Positions 31,353 to 40,697 of a stretch of DNA of 64,000 nucleotides are shown piece by piece. This DNA is from CAYGTO01 sp964352815 (GTDB lineage Bacteria; Pseudomonadota; Alphaproteobacteria; Rickettsiales; UBA3002): the NCBI GenBank assembly GCA_964352815.1, contig CAYGTO010000004.1, forward strand, positions 1 through 64,000, in the 5' to 3' direction. Below the pieces are notes generated by a model. It was not told the origin of the DNA. It ran no database searches and saw only the letters and a program-made list of their open reading frames with translations. Position 1 is the first letter of the stretch, and each line of letters opens with the position of its first letter. Made by a program: the position numbers and the translations under genes.

Positions 31353-33530
31353 ATGTCGATTGGTAACATGATAGGAGAAGCAGCGGTTGGCGCCCTTATG
31401 AATGGTGGCGGCACTGGTGGTGGCGATCCGATGAAGAACATGCTCGGCGGCATGACGATCGGTGGTGGCAAGAAAATGTCTCCGCGCCTGCAATCCTATA
31501 TGAATGGTACGCTCGACACGTCAAAGATGAAGCCCGAAGAGCTTGAGAAGATTCATAAAGAATTTGAAGCACTGTCCAATGATGAAGGCACGGCAGAAGC
31601 GCTGAATAACCTTCCGGGCGTAGAAGTGAAAGGCGATATGGTCAATATGTTTGGCTTTATCTCGGTGCCTAAACATATCGCTACCATGCTCGCCACGGCC
31701 TATAACACCTTCCTCCAACCGATTACGCAAGAAGGCCAAAGCGCGATTTATAAAGCGCTGGGTGGTGAGAAGAATAATAATCGTTTGGCGCAGGTCGCCT
31801 CGTTCGGCATTCCGGCAGCCTTTGTATTGGGCCATGATGCGATGAAGCTCTACGGAGCGAGCAACAGCTATTATAAGGCCGCGAACGAACTCGCGAAACA
31901 AGCCGCGCCACTGCTCGATGAGATTAAGGGTGGTCATACACGCAGCGATTTGATGAGTATCAAAGCCGGTGATAATGAAGTGCTCTTCGCCGCGCGCCAG
32001 CGTGTGCATTCACAGCTGATGACCGGCCTGGTGACCGCAGGGCTTGAGTCCGTACAGCACGCGCCGATTCTGTATATGAACTATCGTGCATGGGGCGCGA
32101 TGAAAGATGGTCGTGGTGCGGGCATTCTGAGTTATGACGAGGGTAAAAAGAAATTCGGTAAACAGATTACGACAGAGAAACAAAAATTGCTCTCGGAAGA
32201 AGTCAGCCGTATTCAGGCAGAAGAATTTGGCTTAGAGACCCGAGAAGACGTGCTAAAATTCCGTCGGGAAAACACAAAGTCATATAATAGCATTCAAGAT
32301 CAGGCGAAGAAGAATTTAGAAGAAAGCGGTGCGTATGATGCGGTCTATGAAAAGCTGAACATCGCTCCGCCGAAAGAAAAGAAAGAGCAGTCGCCAGAAC
32401 AAAACATGCTCAGCAACTGGCTCAAAATGATGGCACCCGGCTTGGTCGGTGCGATTGTCGGTCATACGCTGTCAGCCTCCTACACCACAAACCAAAAAGT
32501 CGATGGTTATCCGAGCATTTCAACGTTCGACATGATCCGTCATCTGAAATCGGAATTCTCGAAAGACCCCGAAGCGAAGAGCTTTAGCTTCCCGAAAGGC
32601 TTGACCAAAGAAGGCACGCGGGCGAAATCGATGGCTGAATATATCGCGCGCTGTTTCCAGAATCTGCAAGGCGAGCTTCGCCCGGGTTCAACCATTCCCA
32701 AGCGCCAGGAAGAAGCGCTGATGGAAGCGTCGAATAAAATGGCGAAGGCGATAGAAGAGGGCACGCTCGATGTGATGGGCCTTGTGCATCTCGTCGGTGG
32801 CCGCAGCATTTTGATCAATGATGGTCAGCGTATTGATTTGCGCGCGGTGGATTCTGAGATCAAACGCATCTCGAAAATGACCCCCGCCTTTAGCAGCGAA
32901 ACGCCGGATGAATATTTCTCGGGCGCGATGATGACGGAGCAAGAATTGCGTCACATGATTCAGGTGCTGCCGGCAGCAGAGCGCTGCGTGATTGGCGCAT
33001 TGATTCCGCCTGCTGTGCGCGAACATTTGGGTGAGCCGAGTGACCAGATTAAAAATGATAATCGCATGTTCGGCCGTCATGTTGATGTGGCGTGTGGCCA
33101 TCTTGTCGGGCTGATTCAAGAAACCGCGGCGAAGGATGATAAAGAGCTCAAAACGTTGAACCTGAATAAGGATGAGATTCAAACGATTCGTGATCTGGCG
33201 AAACTCGCGAAAGAGAAGGGCGAAGACGCGATCGAGAAAGAGATTAAGAAGCCCGCGAACAGCCATGTGATTGTTGGGTTGAAAGTCAATGAAGTGGCGC
33301 ATGAGGGGCGGATGCAAGGCACCCGTGTGCATGCGAAGCCAGGGATAACGAGCGCGATGGGTGAAGCATCCGATGAGGAAAGCCGCGTGCGGCCGAAAGG
33401 CGGCGATGTTGGCAGTTATGCGGCGCGCTTTGACCAAGGCTCAGCGCGTTTTGAAGCCGCGCGTAATGCGGTTCGCAACATTCTCGATGGCGACGACACG
33501 CCCGGCCGCGGTTCACACGCTTCCCTGTAA
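31353..33530 (+). CDS. Large membrane-associated protein of unknown family, 725 aa
   Basis: The start chosen is ATG at 31353 (MSIGNMIGEAAVGALMNGGG); in-frame codons upstream are repeat DNA. The N-terminus is glycine-rich. Hydrophobic segments lie near residues 145-165 and 345-365, and the rest is helical and charged. A block near residues 445-495, ending in VHLVGGRSILINDGQ, matches MHLLGGQVLVLGDEAQ of the 485-aa protein, so these are paralogues. The C-terminus is basic and disordered. There is no signal peptide. It has a PhoB-type promoter. It lies in the slot where a tape-measure gene would be, but family resemblance to genes elsewhere in the window argues against that role. Confidence 0.75.
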   Translation: MSIGNMIGEAAVGALMNGGGTGGGDPMKNMLGGMTIGGGKKMSPRLQSYMNGTLDTSKMKPEELEKIHKEFEALSNDEGTAEALNNLPGVEVKGDMVNMFGFISVPKHIATMLATAYNTFLQPITQEGQSAIYKALGGEKNNNRLAQVASFGIPAAFVLGHDAMKLYGASNSYYKAANELAKQAAPLLDEIKGGHTRSDLMSIKAGDNEVLFAARQRVHSQLMTGLVTAGLESVQHAPILYMNYRAWGAMKDGRGAGILSYDEGKKKFGKQITTEKQKLLSEEVSRIQAEEFGLETREDVLKFRRENTKSYNSIQDQAKKNLEESGAYDAVYEKLNIAPPKEKKEQSPEQNMLSNWLKMMAPGLVGAIVGHTLSASYTTNQKVDGYPSISTFDMIRHLKSEFSKDPEAKSFSFPKGLTKEGTRAKSMAEYIARCFQNLQGELRPGSTIPKRQEEALMEASNKMAKAIEEGTLDVMGLVHLVGGRSILINDGQRIDLRAVDSEIKRISKMTPAFSSETPDEYFSGAMMTEQELRHMIQVLPAAERCVIGALIPPAVREHLGEPSDQIKNDNRMFGRHVDVACGHLVGLIQETAAKDDKELKTLNLNKDEIQTIRDLAKLAKEKGEDAIEKEIKKPANSHVIVGLKVNEVAHEGRMQGTRVHAKPGITSAMGEASDEESRVRPKGGDVGSYAARFDQGSARFEAARNAVRNILDGDDTPGRGSHASL

Positions 33531-33638
33531 TACCTTCTCCTGCCTTCTCGTGTATTTTAGTTCGCCTGCTGCCTAAAAGGCGAGAATGTACTGTTTTTTG
33601 TCAAATATCGACAATTTGATCCATTTTAAGGCTAAATA

Positions 33639-33653
33639 TTAACTATTGAGTAA
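33639..33653. promoter_or_regulatory. CtrA-like site, 7 of 8 matches
   Basis: TTAA, CTATTGA, GTAA upstream of the 485-aa gene; a TATAGG -10-like element follows at 33676-33681. No PhoB-type box was found for this gene. Confidence 0.35.
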
Positions 33654-33694
33654 TGTTTGTTACTTAAAATCATCTATAGGTTGAATGTTTCGCT

Positions 33695-35152
33695 TTGAAA
33701 CGTCCGAAACGACACAGCCGATTGAATGAAATTAAGTGGCTGAAATTTATGCTCTATGGCTGGGCGTCTGCGCTCCCACATACTCGCGCGAAAGGTGTGT
33801 CTCATGCGAATTCAGATGAATCGCGCATCACGCCGATGATGCATGCAACTCATGCGCGATCCCTCTCGGGTACGGAGTGGCTCGGCGCGCATTTCCATTG
33901 GGAGCGGCCGGGCTATTTCGCGATGCTGCGAACCTTCGGCTATCTGGGCGAAGCGATGGTGGGGTTCACCCTCGCCAATAGCGGCTATAAACTCTATCAA
34001 AGCGGTAAAGCCGAGACGCTGGCTGACCCGGTGAAAGCGATTGCGGATGAGATTCACGGTACGCTGAAAACACGGCTTGAAGCGGCCCATATTCCTAGCA
34101 AAGCGCAGCTCGAATATTATGTGCGCTCGATCGATAATGCGCGCATGGAAGAGAAGGCAGTGCGCATCGAGCAGTTTCTGAATGAACATCTTGGCGACCA
34201 GCTTTTTAAGCCTGACCATATCCGCGAGCGGCTTGAACAGAGCGCGAATATGACGCATGCCCCGAAACGGCGCATCAATTACGCGGAAACCGCCGCGTTT
34301 AGCGGGCTTGCGATCGGTGCGCTTTATGTACGTCTGGCGGAAGCGATGGGTGAGTTTCGTTCCAGCGTGGCGGCGGAAATGGGTAAGCCGTCCTCTGAAG
34401 TGACGATGGTGGATTTGCGGCGCAGTACGAACCCGATGATTCAAAGCACGATTGATCGCATCACCTGGCGCTCGGGGATTAACTTGGTGACGAGTTTTCC
34501 GTTTGCGCTGCCAGGCGCGCTGGGTTTGCAAGCGGGGATTGTCGCGAAAGTGTTCGATATTCTATGCGAACGTTCGGTGTTTCGTGGGAAGACGACGCTC
34601 GAAAAAATGCGTGATATGGTGGTTGATGTGAAGCAGGCGGGGCTTGGCTCACGCGCGGTCGACAGCACGACGGATCGGCTGGTGATTCTGTTCCAAAAAG
34701 CGCGCCAGGATTATGGGGTGCAACCCTTCACCGAAGCCGAAATGCAGCCCTTAATTCCAGCGTTGTGTGAAGTCTCTAAAGCGCTCGTGGCCGGGCATAT
34801 AGGCGTTCCCGAAGTGATGCATTTGCTCGGAGGGCAGGTGTTGGTGCTCGGCGATGAGGCGCAATCGGTCGCGAATGTGCGGCATGTGATTGATGTGGGG
34901 CTCGAAGGCATTGCAAAAGAAAAGGCCAAAACGACTGTTCCTAAGGGTTTTAAGCCACCTTTTGGCCCGACGCATCAGATGCGCCCATTCCATGAGATTT
35001 CGCTAGAAACCCACTCAAAAGGCCCTGAAACGTCCCTTAAACACGACCCGTTTGTTGCGGTCTCGCTGCATAGGCACATGCCCCACTCGGTGTCACAGCC
35101 AGAGCATAAAGGTCATATAAATAAGGACCTTACATTGCTCACAGAGCGATAA
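33695..35152 (+). CDS. Large membrane-associated protein of unknown family, 485 aa
   Basis: The TTG start lacks a good SD; the in-frame ATG at residue 19 is an alternative. Hydrophobic segments occur near residues 75-100, 200-215 and 260-285. Residues about 325-405 contain the block shared with the 725-aa protein (VPEVMHLLGGQVLVLGDEAQ). The C-terminal 70 residues are basic and His/Pro-rich, likely disordered. The PhoB-type promoter of the next gene begins one base after its stop. The function is unknown. Confidence 0.7.
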   Translation: MKRPKRHSRLNEIKWLKFMLYGWASALPHTRAKGVSHANSDESRITPMMHATHARSLSGTEWLGAHFHWERPGYFAMLRTFGYLGEAMVGFTLANSGYKLYQSGKAETLADPVKAIADEIHGTLKTRLEAAHIPSKAQLEYYVRSIDNARMEEKAVRIEQFLNEHLGDQLFKPDHIRERLEQSANMTHAPKRRINYAETAAFSGLAIGALYVRLAEAMGEFRSSVAAEMGKPSSEVTMVDLRRSTNPMIQSTIDRITWRSGINLVTSFPFALPGALGLQAGIVAKVFDILCERSVFRGKTTLEKMRDMVVDVKQAGLGSRAVDSTTDRLVILFQKARQDYGVQPFTEAEMQPLIPALCEVSKALVAGHIGVPEVMHLLGGQVLVLGDEAQSVANVRHVIDVGLEGIAKEKAKTTVPKGFKPPFGPTHQMRPFHEISLETHSKGPETSLKHDPFVAVSLHRHMPHSVSQPEHKGHINKDLTLLTER

Positions 35153-35197
35153 ACTTCATCAAACTGTCACATTTATAGGCGCTCGCCATGCTATACT
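35153..35197 (+). promoter_or_regulatory. PhoB-box promoter for the 743/371-aa operon
   Basis: ACTTCAT and CTGTCAC half-sites (35153-35159, 35164-35170; spacer CAAA) are followed after 21 bp by TATACT at 35192-35197. The GTG start is 33 bp beyond. Confidence 0.75.
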
Positions 35198-35230
35198 GAA
35201 CAGTAAGAAATAGTATAGGTAATAGTGTAA

Positions 35231-37462
35231 GTGCTTGATATACCAACACAAGGTTCGCAAGGCCCGACATCGCAATTCGGCGACACGGATGCGCTGCGTG
35301 CACATGCGCGCAATGCCGCGCAGCATACGAAGCAGTTTGCTGGGCCTGGTAGCGCGCATAGTGCGCTTCTTGCGGCACCCGCGGTGCTCGGCGCACGTGG
35401 CTCGGCTGCTGCCAAAATGATTAAGACACTCAAAGGCGCGAAGCTAGCGCATGACCAGCAATATAAAGGCCTGCGGGCAGAAATTGAAGATCCGCACACC
35501 TTTCTCAACACCGCTGAAGATGTTTCAAATCTCCCATTCCACATTTGGGCAGGCGGCGCTGCGGCCGGTTTAGGGCTTGGCGTTGCTGGAAAGGTGCCCG
35601 GTGTTGGCGCTCCGTTCCGCCATGCCAAACATGTTGCGAATGCCGTTTCAGGTGCGATGAACACACGCGTGGGCGAGCTGCACCAGTTGCCGCGCTACTT
35701 CTTCAATCACTGGATGTACGGTAAGCCAGAAACCGTTGCCGGCGATTACGCGAATGCAAAGAAGGGCCTGATTGGCGAGGGCATGAATGGCCGCACCGCC
35801 AAATGGGTAGGCCGTCAAGCGCGCGCTGCGGAGGCGATGAGTGAGAAGTTTGTTGCACAGTATGGCGAGAAAGCTGCTGGCGAAACGGGGCAAACGCTGT
35901 TCAAGGGTGCCGGAAAATTCGCCGATGGCTTAGGCTATCTTCTCAACCTCCCAGCAAGCCCGGTGGCCCAATGGTATGAGGGGGGCGTGCGTAACCAAAT
36001 TGGTCGCGCACAAACAACGCTTGAGGGAGTGGAGCGGCTCTTTAAAAACGCTACGACTCAGGAAGGAAAAGCAATTGGCGAAGAGATCACTAAGCGCACA
36101 AAAGAAATTAAAGGGCTTATCCATAGCGGGCGAGCGGGTGGTCAGAAAGGCTACCTAAAATCAGCTGCAGAAGGTCATAACACTAAGGTTGTCAAACACG
36201 TTCAAGAAAAAATGAACGCGTTATATGACTATATGTCGGAGTCATTGGGCCGCAACCTCAAACAACCAAAAGCAGCAGAAGCGGCTGCTGGCGCATCACA
36301 AGCGATGGTACCCGATGTCGGTAAGGCGGTGAAAGATGTTAAAGAGACCGCAACGGGTACGGTCAATTCGGTAAGGAATTTCCTCGGCCTCGGCGCGAGC
36401 GCAGAGTCGAACCTAAGCCGTGCAGAGCAACGCGCGATTGCGCGTGCGAACCAGCTTGTGGGACGTGCGGAAACCTCGCTTGCGAAATCAATCCGCAACC
36501 ATGGTGTTGCTAGCGGGCTCCGTGATGTGGGCAGCGCGATTAAAAAGATTCCAAATTGGATCGGAAAGATGAGCCTGCATGAGGCGTCGTTCCTCGGTAT
36601 GATTGGTTTTGGTAGTGCCGTCAAAATTCACAATTACGCGCATCATCGCCATCACCGCGCGGAGATGATTGATCAGCTGCGCAGCGATATGGGCGCAGCA
36701 GGCATTGACCCGTATAATTCGGATGTGGCGAAGCGTGCATCGAATGCGAAAACGAACAAAAACTGGATTGAAGCGGGAACCACCGCCGGTGCGCTTGGTA
36801 TGGATGCGTTCTTCCTTTCCATGATGGGTGGCCATCAAAATGCTGCAGCAAAAGAAACGGCGTCAACGGTGAAATCACTGGTGCCGCGCGGTGCAGGCAA
36901 ATCAACCATCGGCATGATTGGTGCGATGGCGGGGATCGCGGGACTGATGGGGTTGAATCAAATCTTTGGTAATTCGCAGCCGCCGGCGCTTGAGTCGTAC
37001 ACTGAGATGAAAGCGATGGAAACATCAGGCGAAAAACCCACCGTTGAAGCCTATGCGATGTTGCTGAGCGCTTTCTCACCGAAGATGGCGGAATATGGCA
37101 TGAAGAGTCACATTGTGGCGGGCCTGGCGCAGCAATATCATGATGAGGGCAAGAAAGCGATTGAAGTGATTGGCGAGATTGATAAGCAGCACCCGTTTGA
37201 CCAGCGCGTGGCGGATGTTGAGAAGCAACTCCAAGCGCAAGATGTTGCCGCACATAAAGCGCGCAAAGCGCAGCAAAAACCAACGGCTCCTGCGCAATCC
37301 AACTCATGGGCACAGCGCGTGGCACCAGAGCGTGCAGCCGCGCCGAAGCCAGCGACACAGCCAGTGGCTGTGAACCGAAATGAAGCACCAAAAACGGCAG
37401 TGGTGCAGAATGCCGAACTCGATGGACGCGTGCAGGATGCTGCAGCGATTGCGATGGGGTAG
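35231..37462 (+). CDS. Large membrane-associated protein of unknown family, 743 aa
   Basis: The GTG start has a weak SD (AGGTAAT). The protein is A/G/K-rich. The N-terminal third has glycine-rich hydrophobic stretches (IWAGGAAAGLGLGVAGKVPG near residues 100-119). The middle is helical and basic. Two further membrane-like segments flank residues 450-475 and 510-530, and a third lies near 560-580 (IGMIGAMAGIAGLMGLNQIF). The last 100 residues are P/A/Q-rich. No signal peptide. It is co-transcribed with the 371-aa gene 3 bp downstream. The function is unknown. Confidence 0.75.
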   Translation: MLDIPTQGSQGPTSQFGDTDALRAHARNAAQHTKQFAGPGSAHSALLAAPAVLGARGSAAAKMIKTLKGAKLAHDQQYKGLRAEIEDPHTFLNTAEDVSNLPFHIWAGGAAAGLGLGVAGKVPGVGAPFRHAKHVANAVSGAMNTRVGELHQLPRYFFNHWMYGKPETVAGDYANAKKGLIGEGMNGRTAKWVGRQARAAEAMSEKFVAQYGEKAAGETGQTLFKGAGKFADGLGYLLNLPASPVAQWYEGGVRNQIGRAQTTLEGVERLFKNATTQEGKAIGEEITKRTKEIKGLIHSGRAGGQKGYLKSAAEGHNTKVVKHVQEKMNALYDYMSESLGRNLKQPKAAEAAAGASQAMVPDVGKAVKDVKETATGTVNSVRNFLGLGASAESNLSRAEQRAIARANQLVGRAETSLAKSIRNHGVASGLRDVGSAIKKIPNWIGKMSLHEASFLGMIGFGSAVKIHNYAHHRHHRAEMIDQLRSDMGAAGIDPYNSDVAKRASNAKTNKNWIEAGTTAGALGMDAFFLSMMGGHQNAAAKETASTVKSLVPRGAGKSTIGMIGAMAGIAGLMGLNQIFGNSQPPALESYTEMKAMETSGEKPTVEAYAMLLSAFSPKMAEYGMKSHIVAGLAQQYHDEGKKAIEVIGEIDKQHPFDQRVADVEKQLQAQDVAAHKARKAQQKPTAPAQSNSWAQRVAPERAAAPKPATQPVAVNRNEAPKTAVVQNAELDGRVQDAAAIAMG

Positions 37463-37465
37463 GGC

Positions 37466-38581
37466 ATGTTACGTGTGGTTGCAAGAGAACTGGCAGAACA
37501 TGGTGAGCAGATCGCTGAAGGTGCTGCACATTTGGGGCATAGTTTTCACCCAGGCGTGGATCCGGAAGGCAACCCTACAGTGATGCACCAGCCTGTAAGC
37601 CTGAAATCGATTCCCGCAGCAGTCGGTGAGATGACGCAACAAGCAAAAGAATATACTGCGGCGCAACAAGCGCAGGCAGCAGCATTTGCTGAACAGGCGA
37701 CAGCCCAGGCGCAGCAAGCTCGCGCGGAAGAGGTTGAGGCAAAGCATACCGTAGATTTGGGCATCGCAAAAGTGGAAGATGGTACAGCACTGCGCGGTGC
37801 ATCGATGGCAATGCAATTCGCTGGCCCTGGAGGCATGGCAGCGTCGACATTGGTTGATGCCGCGGCGGGTTCTGCAGAAAGTGCACGTGAGCTTGATACG
37901 CTGATTGATAGCTACCGCAATATTGTTGCGAAAACTCTGAACATCATCCCAGAGAAGGTTGACGAATCAGCGCTACGCCGCGCGGCAGATATTCGCGCAG
38001 AACAGCATAACGACAGCACATTGAAAGAAGCGCTCGAGCATATTGATAGTAGTACTGGGCGCGCTTTTGGTGAATCAGCTGTATCCCTTGGCGGCTTTGC
38101 TACTGGCATGGCCGTAGGCGGAATCCCTGGCGCGATTGTTGGCGGCATTGCAGCGAGTCAGATTACCCCGTCCGAGGAGACGCTTGCGAGCCAAATGATT
38201 CAAGAGGCCGTGCAAAAGTTTGCTAGCGAAAAACAATTGCTTCCTTCCGATGTATTCGCTGTCCGTGTCTATCAGCTGGGCTCACTGAAAGAATTGGTGA
38301 AAGAAAAAGCATCGCAAATGGGACTGTCGAGCGAACGGTTTGAAGAGCTCGGCGAGTCAGAGAAGTTACATCTCATGCATGCTTTCGATGATGTATATCA
38401 GGAAGCAACGCGCGATGCGAGCTTGATCAATGCAGGGCTTGTGACTCCTGATTTGTTGATGGAAAAAGACCTTAGCAAACTGATTCCAGCGAACCGCAAC
38501 AAGCCGATCGTTGGGCCACATACCGAGCAGGTGGCAGCGGAGCGCGAAGCCGCGTTATTGGCACAACACGAAATCATCTAA
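37466..38581 (+). CDS. Membrane-associated protein of unknown family, 371 aa
   Basis: ATG starts 3 bp after the previous stop, so translation is likely coupled. Residues 45-95 form a long Q/A/E-rich helix (likely coiled coil). A glycine-zipper pair lies near residues 112-125 and 205-235 (GGFATGMAVGGIPGAIVGGI). The remainder is charged helix. It shares architecture with the upstream 743-aa protein and may act with it. No family was recognised. Confidence 0.7.
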   Translation: MLRVVARELAEHGEQIAEGAAHLGHSFHPGVDPEGNPTVMHQPVSLKSIPAAVGEMTQQAKEYTAAQQAQAAAFAEQATAQAQQARAEEVEAKHTVDLGIAKVEDGTALRGASMAMQFAGPGGMAASTLVDAAAGSAESARELDTLIDSYRNIVAKTLNIIPEKVDESALRRAADIRAEQHNDSTLKEALEHIDSSTGRAFGESAVSLGGFATGMAVGGIPGAIVGGIAASQITPSEETLASQMIQEAVQKFASEKQLLPSDVFAVRVYQLGSLKELVKEKASQMGLSSERFEELGESEKLHLMHAFDDVYQEATRDASLINAGLVTPDLLMEKDLSKLIPANRNKPIVGPHTEQVAAEREAALLAQHEII

Positions 38582-38583
38582 AG

Positions 38584-38668
38584 TGTCATCCCGTCGTAGG
38601 ACGGGACCCATGATCTCAATAGAAACATAATACGATAATATAGATTCCGGCCTTCGCCGGAATGGCGA
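38584..38668. repeat. R7-type palindromic repeat
   Basis: GTCATCCCGTCGTAGGACGG at the left and ATTCCGGCCTTCGCCGGAAT at the right. It separates the 371-aa gene from the TIGR02217 gene. Confidence 0.65.
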
Positions 38669-38690
38669 CTTCTTTAACATGGAGAAAACT

Positions 38691-39287
38691 ATGTCTTTTA
38701 CCGACATCCGGTTTCCGGAGGATATTAGCTATGGCAGTTCTGGCGGGCCAGAATATGCCACCGATATTGTTGAAACACAAAGCGGACATGAGCAGCGCAA
38801 TGTGAATTGGCAACAGGCGCGTGCGCGATTTAACGTGGCGCATGGCGTCAAAACCAAAGCGCAGCTCGATGCGTTGATCGCCTTCTTTCGTGCGCGTAAA
38901 GGCCGTGCTTACGGTTTTCGTTTTAAGGATTGGACCGACTATCAAGCGAGTGGTGAAGTGATCGGCACGGGCGATGATGTGACGCAGAGTTTTCAACTCA
39001 CCAAAGCCTATAGCAGTGGCGGTGTGAGCGAATCGCGGACCATTACCAAACCGGTGTCAGGGAGTGTCACTGTCTATTTCGACGGGGTAGTACAAAGCAG
39101 TGGTTGGTCGATAGATAGTGCGACAGGTATCATCACATGTGATGCTGCACCTGCGAACGGCATTGAGATAAGCGCCGACTTTGAATTCGATATTCCCGTG
39201 CGTTTTGATACCGACCGACTGTCTGCAACATTGGACGATTATGGTGTTCATAGTTGGCTCGACATTCCGCTGATTGAACTGAGATAA
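38691..39287 (+). CDS. TIGR02217/DUF2460 distal tail protein (RcGTA gp12-like), 198 aa
   Basis: The start chosen is ATG at 38691 behind GGAGAAAACT. FTDIRFPEDISYGSSGGPEY opens the protein exactly as in the family, and DALIAFFRARKGRAYGFRFK near residues 60-80 is its most conserved segment. The protein forms the distal tail ring that connects tube and baseplate. The length is normal and no repeat insert is present. Confidence 0.92.
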   Translation: MSFTDIRFPEDISYGSSGGPEYATDIVETQSGHEQRNVNWQQARARFNVAHGVKTKAQLDALIAFFRARKGRAYGFRFKDWTDYQASGEVIGTGDDVTQSFQLTKAYSSGGVSESRTITKPVSGSVTVYFDGVVQSSGWSIDSATGIITCDAAPANGIEISADFEFDIPVRFDTDRLSATLDDYGVHSWLDIPLIELR

Positions 39288-39296
39288 ACAACTAAT

Positions 39297-39451
39297 GTCA
39301 TTGCTACGGTAAGTGAGCAGTAAGCGAACGCATCCAGGCAATCCAGTTCTATGATGTCAGAAGACATCATAGAAGATTGAAATGTCTTTCTGACATTTCA
39401 ATTCTGGATCCCCGGATCAAAATGCCTGCTGACATTTTGTCCGAGGATGAC
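39297..39451 (+). repeat. R1 composite repeat between baseplate genes
   Basis: GTCATTGCTACGG, GGCAATCCAG, hairpins CTATGATGTC/GACATCATAG and GAAATGTC/GACATTTC, GGATCCCCGG and CGAGGATGAC. Its last bases adjoin the SD (GGAGG) of the next gene. Confidence 0.85.
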
Positions 39452-39464
39452 GATGGAGGTTCCC

Positions 39465-40313
39465 ATGAAACCCATCTCTGCTGCACTCAAATCACATCTT
39501 ACGAGCGATGTAACGAGCCTCGCGTACCTATGGAAAATTACGCGCCGTGATGGCACGGTGCTTGGCTTTACTGACCATGATGCCGACCTCACCTATGACA
39601 CGGTCACCTATCGTGCGGCGAGCGGGTTTACGCCGACGGCGGTGGATACGAGTGGTGCGCTCAATGTCGATAATATGGACCTCGAAGGCATGCTCAGCAA
39701 TGATGCGATTCGCGATCAAGATGTGCGCGCCGGCCTTTATGACTTTGCGCAAGTCGAGCTATCGTTGGTGAATTACCGTGACCTTTCGCAAGGCGATCTG
39801 AATTTGCGCACCGGGTGGCTCGGTGAAGTCACGCTGCAAGATGGTGCGTTTGTCGCGGAGGTGCGAGGCTTAACGCAAGCCTTCTCGCAGCGCATTGGCG
39901 AAAGCTATTCAAAAACCTGCCGCGCATCGCTCGGTGATGGGCGTTGCAAAGTCGATCTGCCATCCGTGACGGTGAGCGGGACGGTGACCAGCGCGAATGG
40001 TTCCCTCAGCCTCACTGACAGTGCGCGCACCGAAGCGAATGGCCATTTTAACTACGGCAAAATGACCTTTACATCGGGCGCCAATCAGGGCGTGGAGATG
40101 GAGGTGAAGGAATATCGTAATAAGGAATTTGTGATGTCGCTGCCGCTACCATATCCGCTGGCGATTGGCGATGGCTATAGCGTTCATGTCGGTTGCGACC
40201 GCCGGTTTTTCACCTGCGTCAACCGGTTTAGTAATGCAGCGAATTTTCGCGGCGAGCCACATGTGCCGGGCATTGATACGATTTTGGAAACATCCAGCAC
40301 GCGGAATACATAA
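39465..40313 (+). CDS. TIGR02218/DUF2163 baseplate hub protein (RcGTA gp13-like), 282 aa
   Basis: The start chosen is ATG at 39465 behind GGAGGTTCCC. Residues 21-60 (AYLWKITRRDGTVLGFTDHD, then DLTYDTVTYRAASGF) are diagnostic. A C-terminal Cys-rich patch (SKTCRASLGDGRCKVDL, GCDRRFFTCVNRF) is the conserved DUF2163 C-terminal domain that ligates an iron-sulfur cluster in GTA hubs. The length is normal. Confidence 0.92.
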   Translation: MKPISAALKSHLTSDVTSLAYLWKITRRDGTVLGFTDHDADLTYDTVTYRAASGFTPTAVDTSGALNVDNMDLEGMLSNDAIRDQDVRAGLYDFAQVELSLVNYRDLSQGDLNLRTGWLGEVTLQDGAFVAEVRGLTQAFSQRIGESYSKTCRASLGDGRCKVDLPSVTVSGTVTSANGSLSLTDSARTEANGHFNYGKMTFTSGANQGVEMEVKEYRNKEFVMSLPLPYPLAIGDGYSVHVGCDRRFFTCVNRFSNAANFRGEPHVPGIDTILETSSTRNT

Positions 40314-40316
40314 TAT

Positions 40317-40471
40317 GTCATTGCCACGTCAAGCGAGCAGTAAGCGAGCGCGTACAGGCAATCCACTCCATGAATGTCAGGAGACATTCATGGAAATGAA
40401 AACGTCTTCTGACGTTTTCATCCTGGATCCCCGGGATCTTTTGTCTTGCTGACAAAAGCCCCGAGGATGAC
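40317..40471 (+). repeat. R1 composite repeat
   Basis: Nearly identical to the copy at 6318 in the first 75 bp, including AAGCGAGCAGTAAGCGAGCG. Confidence 0.85.
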
Positions 40472-40514
40472 AACATCACGTTGCATACATATGCAAAAAA
40501 GAGTATAACAAGGC

Positions 40515-40697
40515 ATGCAATTTTTTCGCGCACTGTTTGCCTCACTTGGCTCCCCGATGGAGATGACCACCTCGCCACTCTACCGCTACCCATACCGGAA
40601 AACCGGCGAGGGGCTGCGTGGCGATTGGCAGAAGATTGGCAAGGATATTGAGAGCGCAAACACCCCGATTTATATGGCGGAGGAGCGTGATGTCTGA
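40515..40697 (+). CDS. Small protein, 60 aa
   Basis: ATG follows CAAGGC. The protein begins MQFFRALFASLGSPMEMTTS and has a central RYPYRKTGEGLRGDWQKIG segment. It overlaps the DUF2335 gene by 8 bp, suggesting coupling. It is on the GTA strand, just after the hub gene; function not recognised. Confidence 0.55.
   Translation: MQFFRALFASLGSPMEMTTSPLYRYPYRKTGEGLRGDWQKIGKDIESANTPIYMAEERDV

Noticed and set aside
31353..37462. 725-, 485- or 743-aa proteins as the GTA tape measure
   Set aside because: Position fits, but each lies behind its own leader or promoter, the 725- and 485-aa proteins share a block with each other, and similar proteins occur outside the tail region. No tape-measure repeat pattern was seen.
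6318..40471. CRISPR array
   Set aside because: The R1 copies are long, internally palindromic, scattered and in both orientations; there are no regular spacers and no cas genes.
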